A DNA stretch of 51,005 nucleotides from Odoribacter sp. GTDB taxonomy: Bacteria; Bacteroidota; Bacteroidia; Bacteroidales; Marinifilaceae. The stretch lies in NCBI GenBank assembly GCA_020024465.1, contig JAHHTT010000010.1, positions 1-51,005 on the forward strand, read 5' to 3'. The notes under the pieces were generated by a model. The model ran no database searches. It was not told the DNA's origin and saw only the letters and a program-made list of their open reading frames with translations. Shown here piece by piece: positions 1-8,900 of this stretch (positions within the stretch are counted from its first letter, which is position 1; each line of letters starts with the position of its first letter). Made by a program: the position numbers and the translations under genes.

Positions 1-1105
1 GTAAAACATAAGAAAGACATCAGAAGCTGTGTATTCGGAAAAAATTCGGAGACCGGAAACCCTACATATTAAAGAACGGCTCCTATCCACTATCATCCGG
101 AATAATTCCAGCTGTTCCAACAAGTATTGATAGATATGCGCATTATTTAGTCGAAGACGGCATTATTGCAAAACAAGATAATGGGTTATATGCCATAACA
201 AATCTTGGAGCTATTCTATTTGCGAAAAAACTTTCGGAATTTCCACGTGTAGGACGAAAGGCTATAAGAAATACGAAGGTCTTAACAGACTTACAATACT
301 GAAAGAAGAAACAACAACAGATGGATATGCCATTAGTTTTGAGAACGCAGTAAAATATGTAAATACTCTGCTTCCTACAAAAGAAGACATCGATTCTGTT
401 TGCAGAAAATCTATAAGTGCATTTCCCCTACCTGCTATCCGAGAGGCAATAGCAAACAGCCTTATTCATCAAGACTTTTTCATCACCGGAGCCGGATCAC
501 TTATTGAGATTTTTGAAAATCGTGTAGAAGTTACAAATCCGGAAACTCCTTTGGTGGATATTATGAAAATTGTGGATAATCTGCCTAAATCCAGAAATGA
601 AAAACTGGCTTCTTTAATGCACCGGTTAAACATGTGTGAGGAATTAGGTCGTGGATGGGACAGAATAGTTATTAGTTGTGAATTGCAACAATTATCGGCT
701 CCTCATATTCAAATTTATCAGGAATTTACTAAAGTTTCACTCTTTTCCCATTTGGATTTTACCAATATTCCTATGGAAGATAAAATATGGGCAACATACC
801 TGCATGCTTGCATTAAGTACATAGAAGGTGGTGCTCTTACAAATAGTTCTTTAAGAGAAAGATTCGGTGTTACAGAATCTTCTTCAGGTAGTATTTCTCG
901 ACTGATTAAAGAGGTTCTAAACAGTAAATTAATAAAACCTGTAGACCCGAATACCGCCCCTCGTTACATGAAATACATTCCAATATGGGGTAATTTAACT
1001 TGCTGGCAATTTGCTGGAGAAAAGCTAAAAAACAAGAGTCTGAAAAGAATAGAAACAAAACAAACTGAAAATATATTTATTTTCACTACCTTTGTCATCA
1101 GCTAA
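1..1105 (+). pseudogene. Degraded COG2865 (AlbA_2/RecG-like) transcriptional regulator, 5' end outside window
   Basis: This is the C-terminal half of a putative DNA-binding regulator of the AlbA_2/Schlafen-like COG2865 group, often annotated as an ATP-dependent DNA helicase RecG-like protein. Translation from about 69 gives DRYAHYLVEDG and ITNLGAILFAKKLSEFPR, then hits a stop at 300-302. Homologous sequence resumes in another frame from about 270: AIREAIANSLIHQDF, IEIFENRVEVTNP and PKSRNEKLASLM, a well-conserved block of this family, followed by a winged-helix-like C-terminus. At least one frameshift therefore lies near 265-275, and the first 60 bases are also out of frame. As I recall the family, it ends near a YVPFWA-like peptide; here the equivalent YIPIWG is followed by about 40 unrelated residues, as if the native stop were lost. 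It is probably non-functional. The family call is from remembered motifs. Confidence 0.7.
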
Positions 1106-1397
1106 TCATTCCACTTCTATTTGAAGCAAGATGAGGAAAATAGCACGTTACAAATCCATTACCTATGCTCATTAATGGCTTTGTAAGTCTTTGAAAGATA
1201 GCGGTATATATTTAGGAAAAAGAATAGTTGCTAAATCGTTACCTCTATTTCTCAAATAATTCGCTAAAAATTTATTCTTCAATCGGTTAGGTCAAACCGA
1301 TAAAAATCTAAAATACCATAATATATGATTGAAAGGGAGTATTGAGTTTTACACGTGAGTACAAGACTTTAAAGTAAATCATTAAACATAGGGTTTT
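1106..1397. other. Intergenic, no gene seen
   Basis: This AT-rich stretch has no ORF with recognisable content. The only structure I see is a 7-bp inverted repeat at 1282-1301 (atcggtt/aaccgat, 6-base loop) without a T-tract on the plus strand. Confidence 0.5.
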
Positions 1398-1638
1398 ATG
1401 AAATGGATTATATGGTGGCTTATCGGAGTCTTATTGCTCTCCTGTCAGGGAAAAAACTCGTCTGGAACTGGCGACAATAATGATGTATCCGCACCTGATA
1501 CTGCGCTTGCCTATAAATACAAGGAATCGGGAAGGCAAAATCAACTAATGGAGACAAGCAAGGGGCAATAGATGATTATACTCAAGCAATATTATTAAAT
1601 CCCGATTACGATATTGCTTACAAAATAATTCTATAACT
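1398..1638 (+). pseudogene. Frameshifted TPR lipoprotein remnant
   Basis: The ATG at 1398 opens a lipoprotein signal peptide (MKWIIWWLIGVLLLSCQG, lipobox LLLSC), but this frame stops at 1569-1571 after 57 codons. From about 1521, another frame continues with GDKQGAIDDYTQAILLNPDY, a textbook tetratricopeptide repeat, and then stops near 1638. A single-base indel around 1521 in the AYKYK/GIGKA region would join the signal peptide to the TPR. The usual multi-repeat continuation is missing, so the gene is both frameshifted and truncated. The TPR assignment is firm; the original function is unknown. Confidence 0.65.
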
Positions 1639-1785
1639 TTACTTTCGGAGATTATTACGATTATTGCCCGTAATTCTTTGTAATTTAGCACTATAAAGAC
1701 ACGACGATTTTCACTAATCACCGAATTTACAAGCATTTACAATTTGTCGAAATCACGTTAAAATAACCTTTAAAAACCACCGACC

Positions 1786-2112
1786 ATGAAAACATTTACA
1801 ATCACAGCAATGCTTCTCATTGCACTGGGCTGCGCCCAACAAAAAGAAAAAGCTCCCGGCCAATATTCACTTACAGAAATGGGGCAAGAAATCACAGAAA
1901 TGGAACAGATGCTCCAAGACATCAAAACCTTCCATGCATCCTTATTAAAGACAAAAAGCGCAGGAGAGACACAGGAGAGCCGGTATGACCAGTTTTTCGC
2001 CTCCATGGACAAATACAGCTATTACCAGCTTCCCACCTACAAGCTGGATGTCCAGAAACTGTATGCGAATTCGGGAGCAGAGCAGATCAAGAGCTGTGCG
2101 AATTCGTCCTGA
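1786..2112 (+). CDS. Small hypothetical lipoprotein
   Basis: This 108-residue ORF starts MKTFTITAMLLIALGCAQQ, a clear signal peptide with a lipobox (ALGC, Cys16), so it would be a lipidated envelope protein. The mature part is polar and probably helical, with charged patches around TEMGQEITEMEQML. I recognise no family. The 3' end looks damaged: a 9-base repeat gcgaattcg occurs at about 2065 and again near 2098, and just past the first copy another frame reads DQELCEFVLNMRNTR before a stop near 2130, which looks more protein-like than the in-frame end SCANSS. It may be a slightly truncated gene in the same decaying patch as its upstream neighbours. Confidence 0.45.
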   Translation: MKTFTITAMLLIALGCAQQKEKAPGQYSLTEMGQEITEMEQMLQDIKTFHASLLKTKSAGETQESRYDQFFASMDKYSYYQLPTYKLDVQKLYANSGAEQIKSCANSS

Positions 2113-2267
2113 ACATGCGCAACACGCGATAGAGAAATAATTTGCCGCCCCCACGCTCACCGGAAACAACTGCTATACAATCAAAGATATAGCCCCCCAA
2201 GGGAAGAGTGAAAATCTTAAACACTCAAAAAAGCCATATGAATGGAATAGTTATAAATATGATTTAC

Positions 2268-2275
2268 TATATTTG
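2268..2275 (+). promoter_or_regulatory. Bacteroidales -7 box before hisS
   Basis: TATATTTG matches the TAnnTTTG consensus and lies 31 bases before the hisS ATG. No clear TTG-type -33 box is visible. Confidence 0.5.
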
Positions 2276-2306
2276 TGGCTCATAGAATAAAGAGAGTAGT
2301 TAGATT

Positions 2307-3671
2307 ATGGCACAAAGTCCTTCCATACCTAAAGGTACAAGAGATTATTCACCGGAAATCATGGTGAAACGCAATTATATATTTGACACCATCAAAAGTG
2401 TGTTCAAATTATATGGCTATATGCCATTGGAGACTCCCGCCATGGAGAACCTGTCCACACTGATGGGTAAATACGGCGATGAGGGAGACAAGTTATTGTT
2501 CAAGATTTTAAATTCAGGAGACTTCATGGCCCATGTTCCGGACAACGAACTCCAGGAGCGCAACAGCATCCGCCTGACCAACAAAATATCGGAAAAGGGA
2601 CTGCGATACGATCTGACCGTACCATTCGCACGCTTCGTCGTGCAGCATCAGAGCGAATTGACCTTCCCTTTCAAACGCTACCAGATACAACCGGTATGGC
2701 GCGCCGACCGTCCGCAAAAGGGACGTTACCGGGAATTTTACCAATGTGACGTCGATGTCGTGGGCAGCAACTCCCTCCTGCACGAGGTGGAGCTGATACA
2801 GATGGTGGATGAAGTTTTCCGCCGTCTGAAAATCCATGTACGCCTGCTGATAAACAACCGTAAGGTCCTTGCCGGCATTGCCGAGGCCATCGGATATCCC
2901 GACAAGCTGGTCGATATCACCGTAGCCATTGACAAAATGGACAAAATCGGTCTGGAAAATGTCAATGCCGAATTACGTGAGAAAGGCATTTGCGACGAAG
3001 CCGTAGAAAAACTGCAACCGATTCTGAATCTGCAAGGTAGCAACACAGAGAAATTATCGCAACTACGCACGATATTAAAGGATAGTGAAACAGGACTAAA
3101 AGGTATTGAAGAATTGTCGACTGTATTCGACTATCTGGACAATTTGCAAATCAATACGGAAGTCAAACTGGATTTGACATTGGCCCGCGGGTTAAGTTAT
3201 TACACCGGAGCCATCTTTGAAGTAAAAGCCCTGGATGTACAAATCGGGAGTATCACCGGAGGTGGCCGATACGATGATTTGACCGGCATTTTCGGTCTGA
3301 AGAACATGTCCGGCGTTGGAATTTCATTCGGTGCCGACCGAATTTTCGATGTGATGCAACAATTAGCCCTTTTCCCTCAAGACAATATGACTACCACCCA
3401 AATCCTATTTGTCAACTTTGGAGAAAAAGAGGAACGTTATTGTCTGTCTTTATTAAAGCAATTGCGAGCAGCCGGTATCAATACCGAACTCTATCCCGAA
3501 GCAGCGAAAATGAAAAAACAGATGGGATACGCCGATAAAAAAGGAATTCCTTATGTCGCACTGGTCGGTGAAACGGAAATTCAAGAAGGCATATTATCCC
3601 TTAAAGACATGACCAGCGGAGAACAGACAAATTTACGTGTAGAAGATGTCATAACAAAACTAAAACGATAA
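2307..3671 (+). CDS. hisS: Histidyl-tRNA synthetase
   Basis: This cytoplasmic class II aminoacyl-tRNA synthetase charges tRNA-His with histidine. The 454-residue protein opens with PKGTRDYSPE, typical of HisRS N-termini. Class II motif 2 is around residues 124-149 (RYQIQPVWRADRPQKGRYRE). The histidine-specific LARGLSYYTG motif lies near residue 295, and motif 3 follows with GGGRYDDL and GVGISFGADR. The C-terminal ~90 residues match the anticodon-binding domain (ILFVNFGEKEE onward). It is about 30 residues longer than the E. coli enzyme, within the family range. The start at 2307 is supported by the -7 box 31 bases upstream. The next gene, hutH, has its own promoter, so the two are adjacent but probably not one operon. 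Confidence 0.97.
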   Translation: MAQSPSIPKGTRDYSPEIMVKRNYIFDTIKSVFKLYGYMPLETPAMENLSTLMGKYGDEGDKLLFKILNSGDFMAHVPDNELQERNSIRLTNKISEKGLRYDLTVPFARFVVQHQSELTFPFKRYQIQPVWRADRPQKGRYREFYQCDVDVVGSNSLLHEVELIQMVDEVFRRLKIHVRLLINNRKVLAGIAEAIGYPDKLVDITVAIDKMDKIGLENVNAELREKGICDEAVEKLQPILNLQGSNTEKLSQLRTILKDSETGLKGIEELSTVFDYLDNLQINTEVKLDLTLARGLSYYTGAIFEVKALDVQIGSITGGGRYDDLTGIFGLKNMSGVGISFGADRIFDVMQQLALFPQDNMTTTQILFVNFGEKEERYCLSLLKQLRAAGINTELYPEAAKMKKQMGYADKKGIPYVALVGETEIQEGILSLKDMTSGEQTNLRVEDVITKLKR

Positions 3672-3759
3672 AAATAAGAATATGCAAATATACCGGAAGG
3701 AACTACGGCCATTGAAAAGCCATGGATACGATTCTCGATGCCCCTGAAAGGGAGCATCA

Positions 3760-3767
3760 TACTTTTG
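3760..3767 (+). promoter_or_regulatory. Bacteroidales -7 box before hutH
   Basis: TACTTTTG fits TAnnTTTG and lies 56 bases before the ATG at 3824. It sits downstream of the earlier in-frame ATG at 3722, which argues that 3824 is the real hutH start. Confidence 0.55.
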
Positions 3768-3823
3768 CAAACAACATAACATTAAAACAATCAAATAAAC
3801 TAATAACAAATAATATTAAAATC

Positions 3824-5329
3824 ATGGTACATTATATATCTCCTGCTCCGCTAACGTTTGAAATCATCGATGATATTCTGCACAAGAATTACACTTTGGC
3901 ACTGTCAGAGGAAAGCAAGAAATTAATCAACGACTGCAAGGCGTATCTGGAACATAAAATTGAAACATCCGAAAAACCTCTGTATGGAATTACAACCGGA
4001 TTCGGTTCGTTGTGCAAAATCAGCATTTCCAAAGAAGACTTGAGTCAATTGCAGGCAAACTTAGTAATGTCACATGCCTGTAGTCTGGGAGATCCTATTC
4101 ACCAAGACATCATCCGTCTGATGCTTTTACTCAAAGCCCACGCTTTATCACTGGGGAAATCAGGAGTGCAGTTGGCCACAGTGGAACGTATCATTGATAT
4201 GTTCAATAACAACGTATTACCCGTAGTCCGTGAGTTAGGTTCTCTGGGAGCTTCCGGAGATCTCGCACCTCTTGCCAATCTGTTTCTACCGCTAATCAAT
4301 GAAGGCGAAGTATGGTTTGAAAACAAGATTTGCGATGCCAAAGAAATCAATGCCAAATTTGGTTGGGGACCCATCTCATTGGGAGCTAAAGAAGGACTTG
4401 CCTTATTGAACGGGACTCAATTCATGAGTTCACATGCGGTATATGCCTTATTGAAGGCATTCAAAATTTCAAAATATGCCGATATCATCGGTGCTTTGTC
4501 TCTGGAAGCTTACGACGGACGCATCGACCCGTTTTTCCCACAGATTCAGGAAGCACGTCCTCATCCGGGTCAGATAGAAACGGCACGCAATATCCGCTCA
4601 TTACTGGAAGGTTCAGAATTCCAGAAGAAAGAAAAGACAAGAGTGCAAGACCCTTATTCTTTCCGTTGTATGCCTCAGGTGCACGGAGCCAGCAAGGACA
4701 GCATCATGTATGTGGCAACCGTTGTGGAACGCGAAATCAATTCAGTAACCGATAATCCAACCATCTTCATGGATGACGATCTGATTGTATCCGGCGGAAA
4801 CTTCCACGGACAGCCACTGGCTTTGGTATTGGATTTCTTGAGCATCGCTTTGGCAGAACTGGGAAGCATCTCAGAACGCCGCACCTACCGTCTGATTTCG
4901 GGAGACAGAGGCAATATTCCTGAATTCCTTGTGGCAAATCCGGGTCTGAACTCTGGATTTATGATTCCTCAATATGCAGCTGCAGCGATTGTCAGCAAAA
5001 ACAAGCAATTGTGCACCCCCTGCTCCATTGATTCCATACCCTCATCCAACGAGCAGGAAGACCATGTAAGCATGGGAGGTAATGCAGCGACGAAAACTGT
5101 AAAAGTGGCAGAAAATGTGGAACGTATTCTGGCCATCGAATTGATGAATGCCGCTCAGGCTATCGATTTACAGCGTCCGACAAAAACATCTCCATACCTG
5201 GAAAGTTTCCTGAAAGAATTCCGCACAATAGTGCCGTTCAATGATGTTGACCGAGTGATGTATAAAGACATCGATGCTGCAACAGATTTTCTGCGCTACG
5301 GAGATTTTGAAACGAATACTAACGCTTAA
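3824..5329 (+). CDS. hutH: Histidine ammonia-lyase
   Basis: It deaminates L-histidine to urocanate, the first step of histidine breakdown. The 501-residue length fits bacterial HAL. The MIO-forming Ala-Ser-Gly triad is intact at residues 143-145 within GSLGASGDLAPLAN, and YGITTGFGS (Tyr54) is the usual N-terminal active-site block. Residues 83-84 are Ser-His (NLVMSHA), the selectivity pair of histidine rather than tyrosine or phenylalanine lyases. The C-terminal EQEDHVSMGG motif is present. I start it at 3824 rather than the in-frame ATG at 3722 because the extra 34 residues are not HAL-like and a -7 box lies inside them. No hutU, hutI or formiminotransferase gene is adjacent. A hairpin follows at 5351-5376. 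An aromatic lyase is the less likely alternative. Confidence 0.93.
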   Translation: MVHYISPAPLTFEIIDDILHKNYTLALSEESKKLINDCKAYLEHKIETSEKPLYGITTGFGSLCKISISKEDLSQLQANLVMSHACSLGDPIHQDIIRLMLLLKAHALSLGKSGVQLATVERIIDMFNNNVLPVVRELGSLGASGDLAPLANLFLPLINEGEVWFENKICDAKEINAKFGWGPISLGAKEGLALLNGTQFMSSHAVYALLKAFKISKYADIIGALSLEAYDGRIDPFFPQIQEARPHPGQIETARNIRSLLEGSEFQKKEKTRVQDPYSFRCMPQVHGASKDSIMYVATVVEREINSVTDNPTIFMDDDLIVSGGNFHGQPLALVLDFLSIALAELGSISERRTYRLISGDRGNIPEFLVANPGLNSGFMIPQYAAAAIVSKNKQLCTPCSIDSIPSSNEQEDHVSMGGNAATKTVKVAENVERILAIELMNAAQAIDLQRPTKTSPYLESFLKEFRTIVPFNDVDRVMYKDIDAATDFLRYGDFETNTNA

Positions 5330-5350
5330 AGATTCTATAACTATCTTGAA

Positions 5351-5376
5351 AAGTGTGCGCCGTATGACGCACACTT
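5351..5376 (+). terminator. hutH: Terminator-like hairpin after hutH
   Basis: A 9-bp perfect stem (aagtgtgcg/cgcacactt) with an 8-base loop starts 21 bases after the hutH stop. The following sequence is T-rich (tatgttt) but has no long T-run, so efficiency is uncertain. Confidence 0.6.
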
Positions 5377-5927
5377 TATGTTTAACATTATCACTGTTTT
5401 TTATCGAAATTGTATTGTATTTGCTGTGTACGAATTCTCTAATATATGTTCAATACATGCAGCTATGCAACAATTAAATAAAATCACTTTCAGTGATAGC
5501 AAAAAAGGATGGAACGATTACAACTCTTTCCACTCTCCTTCCAACCAGCTGCGGTCATGAAAACGGAATGGGCTGATCAATCCTTCTATATCTGACGAGT
5601 GGTCTGCTTTCCCTTTAAAAAAGGACACATTCTATTCCAAGAAACTAACTTCCGGAAATATCATCGGGTCTTGTAGCAACCTGATATTTCTTTAACAGAT
5701 TATATCAAACTGAAACATCCTTATTGACATCCCCAAAGCCAGAGACCATACCCGTCGAACTCAAGAATCTATTCACCTGTACACAAAACATAAAAAAATA
5801 AAGCAAGCAATATTGTCATTTTCCTATATCATTTTCAAAAAACATTTCATACCTTTACAAAAACTATCCCCTAATTGCATCATATCGAAAACGATCATTT
5901 GCAATTTCGAATAAATAACCTAAAGTC
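5377..5927. other. 551-bp intergenic region with a possible minus-strand gene relic
   Basis: No intact gene is seen. On the minus strand, about 5628 down to 5518 encodes a 37-residue protein-like stretch containing DHSSDIEGLISPFRFHDRSW and ending at a stop (5518-5520). It is followed by a hairpin (atcact/agtgat near 5483-5497) and a T-rich run in the minus direction, as at the end of a gene. A stop codon lies immediately upstream, so only a fragment survives. A second inverted repeat, gaaatatca/tgatatttc, spans 5655-5690. No confident TAnnTTTG box for the downstream gene was found; TACCTTTA at 5850-5857 is one base off. Confidence 0.35.
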
Positions 5928-8900
5928 ATGAAACTACATTATTTCTTATCGCTCCTACTACTCATCACCGGTTGCACTACACTGGCACAAACCAAACAAC
6001 AGGACAGCCTCATTAAATACTACAGCAAATTTCCTGAAATAGCCATTCAAAAAGCAGACAGCCTTTACCGTATCGGTATCAAGAAAAAAGACAATGTTCT
6101 GATTCTGAAATCTCTGATTTTAAGAACAAGCTTTACTCTCAGAAAAGATTATGACCAATATCCACAACAAATACAATATTTGGAGAAAATCATCTCAGAA
6201 GAAAAAGACATAGCCATGCGCAGTCTGCTTCATTCATATGTAGGAGAATTATATCATGATTTTTATTTGCGCAATGCATGGACTATCAACCAATATACTC
6301 CACTGGCAGATGAGATTCCCACAAATATGAATCTGTGGAGCAAAAATCTGTTCGATAGCAAAATCAACGAACACCTCCGGATGTCCATCAATCCCAAAGA
6401 AATATTAAAAAAAACTTCCGTAAACATCTATGATAAGCTACTCATCAAAGGTGCAGCATCAGACTCTCTACAGCCAACACTATATGACTTTTTATGCCAC
6501 CGATTCTTTCAACTGACTCCACAATCGGCCCAGGAATATGATTATTGTCAAAAATGTCCCCCGGAATTATACGGTGATGTCCATACATTTATAGCATTTC
6601 CTCTACCAGACAGTTGTGATCATACATTACAAGTATGGCAACAACTACTGGCTTTCAGACTTCAAGAAAAAAATAAAGTTCCTGCAGCTCTTATTTGGGC
6701 AGATTTGGAGCGTATCCGTAAAATAAATTCACTCTACCATCTGTCCAAGTGTAAAGATTTATATGCACAGACTCTCAAAAGAATGATACACGAATATACA
6801 AACCATCCGCTTGTTATAGAAATCATTGCAGATTATGCCATACATCTTTATTACCAATCCTATTCAAAATCCCCTAACGAACAAGATAAAATTCGTAAAG
6901 AAATTCTTGACATCTGTGAAGATGGTATCCGAAGATATAGCTCATATTCACGCATCGGAAGATTAAAAAGCATTATCAATAAGCTGAAAAATTGTTCTGC
7001 AAACATTCATTTCCCTAAAGAAGTCTATCCTGGAGAAGAATTTAAAATTCGACTGAATTATATAAACCTTCAGCAACTTCAACTTGAAATCATCAAACTA
7101 CCCGATAATACCATGCTACACTACGACACATGGCAATATACCGATAACACAGATACGGGAAGTCCTCATCAATTATTGACTTTAAATCTGAAAGAAAAAC
7201 TTGTTTACCAAGATACAATCATTTGTATGAAAGGTCTGCCGGCAGGAATATATGCTATCAGAATATATGGTAAGAAATTTAAAAAAGAACCATATAAAAC
7301 TCTTGTGTCCACCTCTTTAACAGGAATACAACAAAACGATGAGAATACCACCAGGCTGCAAATATTGGATGTCAACAGCGGTTTTCCTGTTGCCAATGCC
7401 AATATACTATTCTACCACTTCAATCATTTACATTTCCAGCAAATCGGCAAAATGACTACCAATCAGGAAGGTTTTGTAAATTATAAAAAAGAAAATAACC
7501 AAAAAATCTACTATCGCATCATTAATCAAAAAAATCCAGACAGCTATGCCTTTTCTCTCGAAACATCATATCATTATCCACAAGTATCAAACAAATCAAA
7601 CACCCAACTGATTACCGACCGCTCTATCTACCGACCTGGCGAAACTATTTATTTCAAAGGCTACAGTTGGACTAGTACAACCAATCATCTTAAAGCCAAT
7701 CAAAATAAAAAACATCAAATCATATTCAAAGATGCTAATAAAAAAGAAATCAGTAAGATAAATACAACCAGCAATCAATTCGGTTCCTTCACAGGTTCGT
7801 TCATGATCCCAAACAATGCAATGAGTGGAACTTATTATTTGCAAGATCAAGAAAATTATCATCATATTCAAGTTGTAGAATACAGACGTCCGGAATTTGA
7901 GGTGATATTAGAGACTCCTGAACAATTTTTTCATGACGGAGATACCATACGCATCAAAGGAAAAGCAATCAGTTATTCGGGTGTCAATATCGCCAACACA
8001 CTTATTCAATATACGGTAGAAAGCATCGGATATTCAAAAAGATACGAGAGATATACCATACCCGGGGGGAAAGTATTTACAAATTCCCTGGGAGAATTTG
8101 AAATACAATTCATTGCGCATAAAACAAAATCAGATAAAATTACTCCTATGATGCATAGATTTTATCATGTCATAGCAAGCCTAACAGACAGCAAAGGAGA
8201 GACTCAAGAAAGTAGTATTAATATTCCTGTCTATCACGATAAAGCCAAACCGATTCTGGAAATTCCTTGGCGCATTGATAAAACATCACCGGCGGTCTTC
8301 AGTATCAATCTGTCCAATTATCCGACTGATAAAGCACAAGAAGTATATTACAGTCTGGAAAGACTTGTAAAACAAACAGATCTAACCCAAAAAATAGACA
8401 CCACTATTGAGAAAAAAATTGCAGAAGGAAAGCAAACCATACTAAAACGCGACTCCGTAATTTTACAATTAACAAATGAATCTTCAGGCGCCTATCTCTT
8501 TACGGCAGAATGTAATAATATGAAAGAACAACAAGTTTTCTATCTTTATTCTCCCAAAGACAAATGTCCACCAATGGCAACCTACAGTTGGCTGATTGAA
8601 GAAAAGACTGTTTGCCAAGACAAGGAAAAAGCACGGATATTATTCGGAAGTTCTTTAGAAAACATATATGTTCAATATGAAGTATTTTCTAACAATAAAT
8701 CAGTATTAAGCCAACACGCTGTTTTAAACAATGAAATTACTGCTATTGAAATACCTTATCTTAAAGAATACGCAAATGAAATATACTTATATATCCATTA
8801 TTTGAAAAACAAGCACTATACATCACACTCCATTAAATTAAGACGGCAACAAAATTTACCACAAATAAAAATTAAAACTACTGTTTTACGCGATCGTCTT

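Noticed and set aside
1282..1301. Inverted repeat atcggtt/aaccgat as a terminator
   Set aside because: The stem is only 7 bp and no T-tract follows on either strand in the right place.
3722..3823. N-terminal extension of hutH from the ATG at 3722
   Set aside because: The 34 extra residues are not HAL-like and contain a -7 promoter box; the start at 3824 gives the normal family length.
5274..5560. Small plus-strand ORFs just after hutH
   Set aside because: They overlap the hutH end and its hairpin and have no start context or recognisable product.
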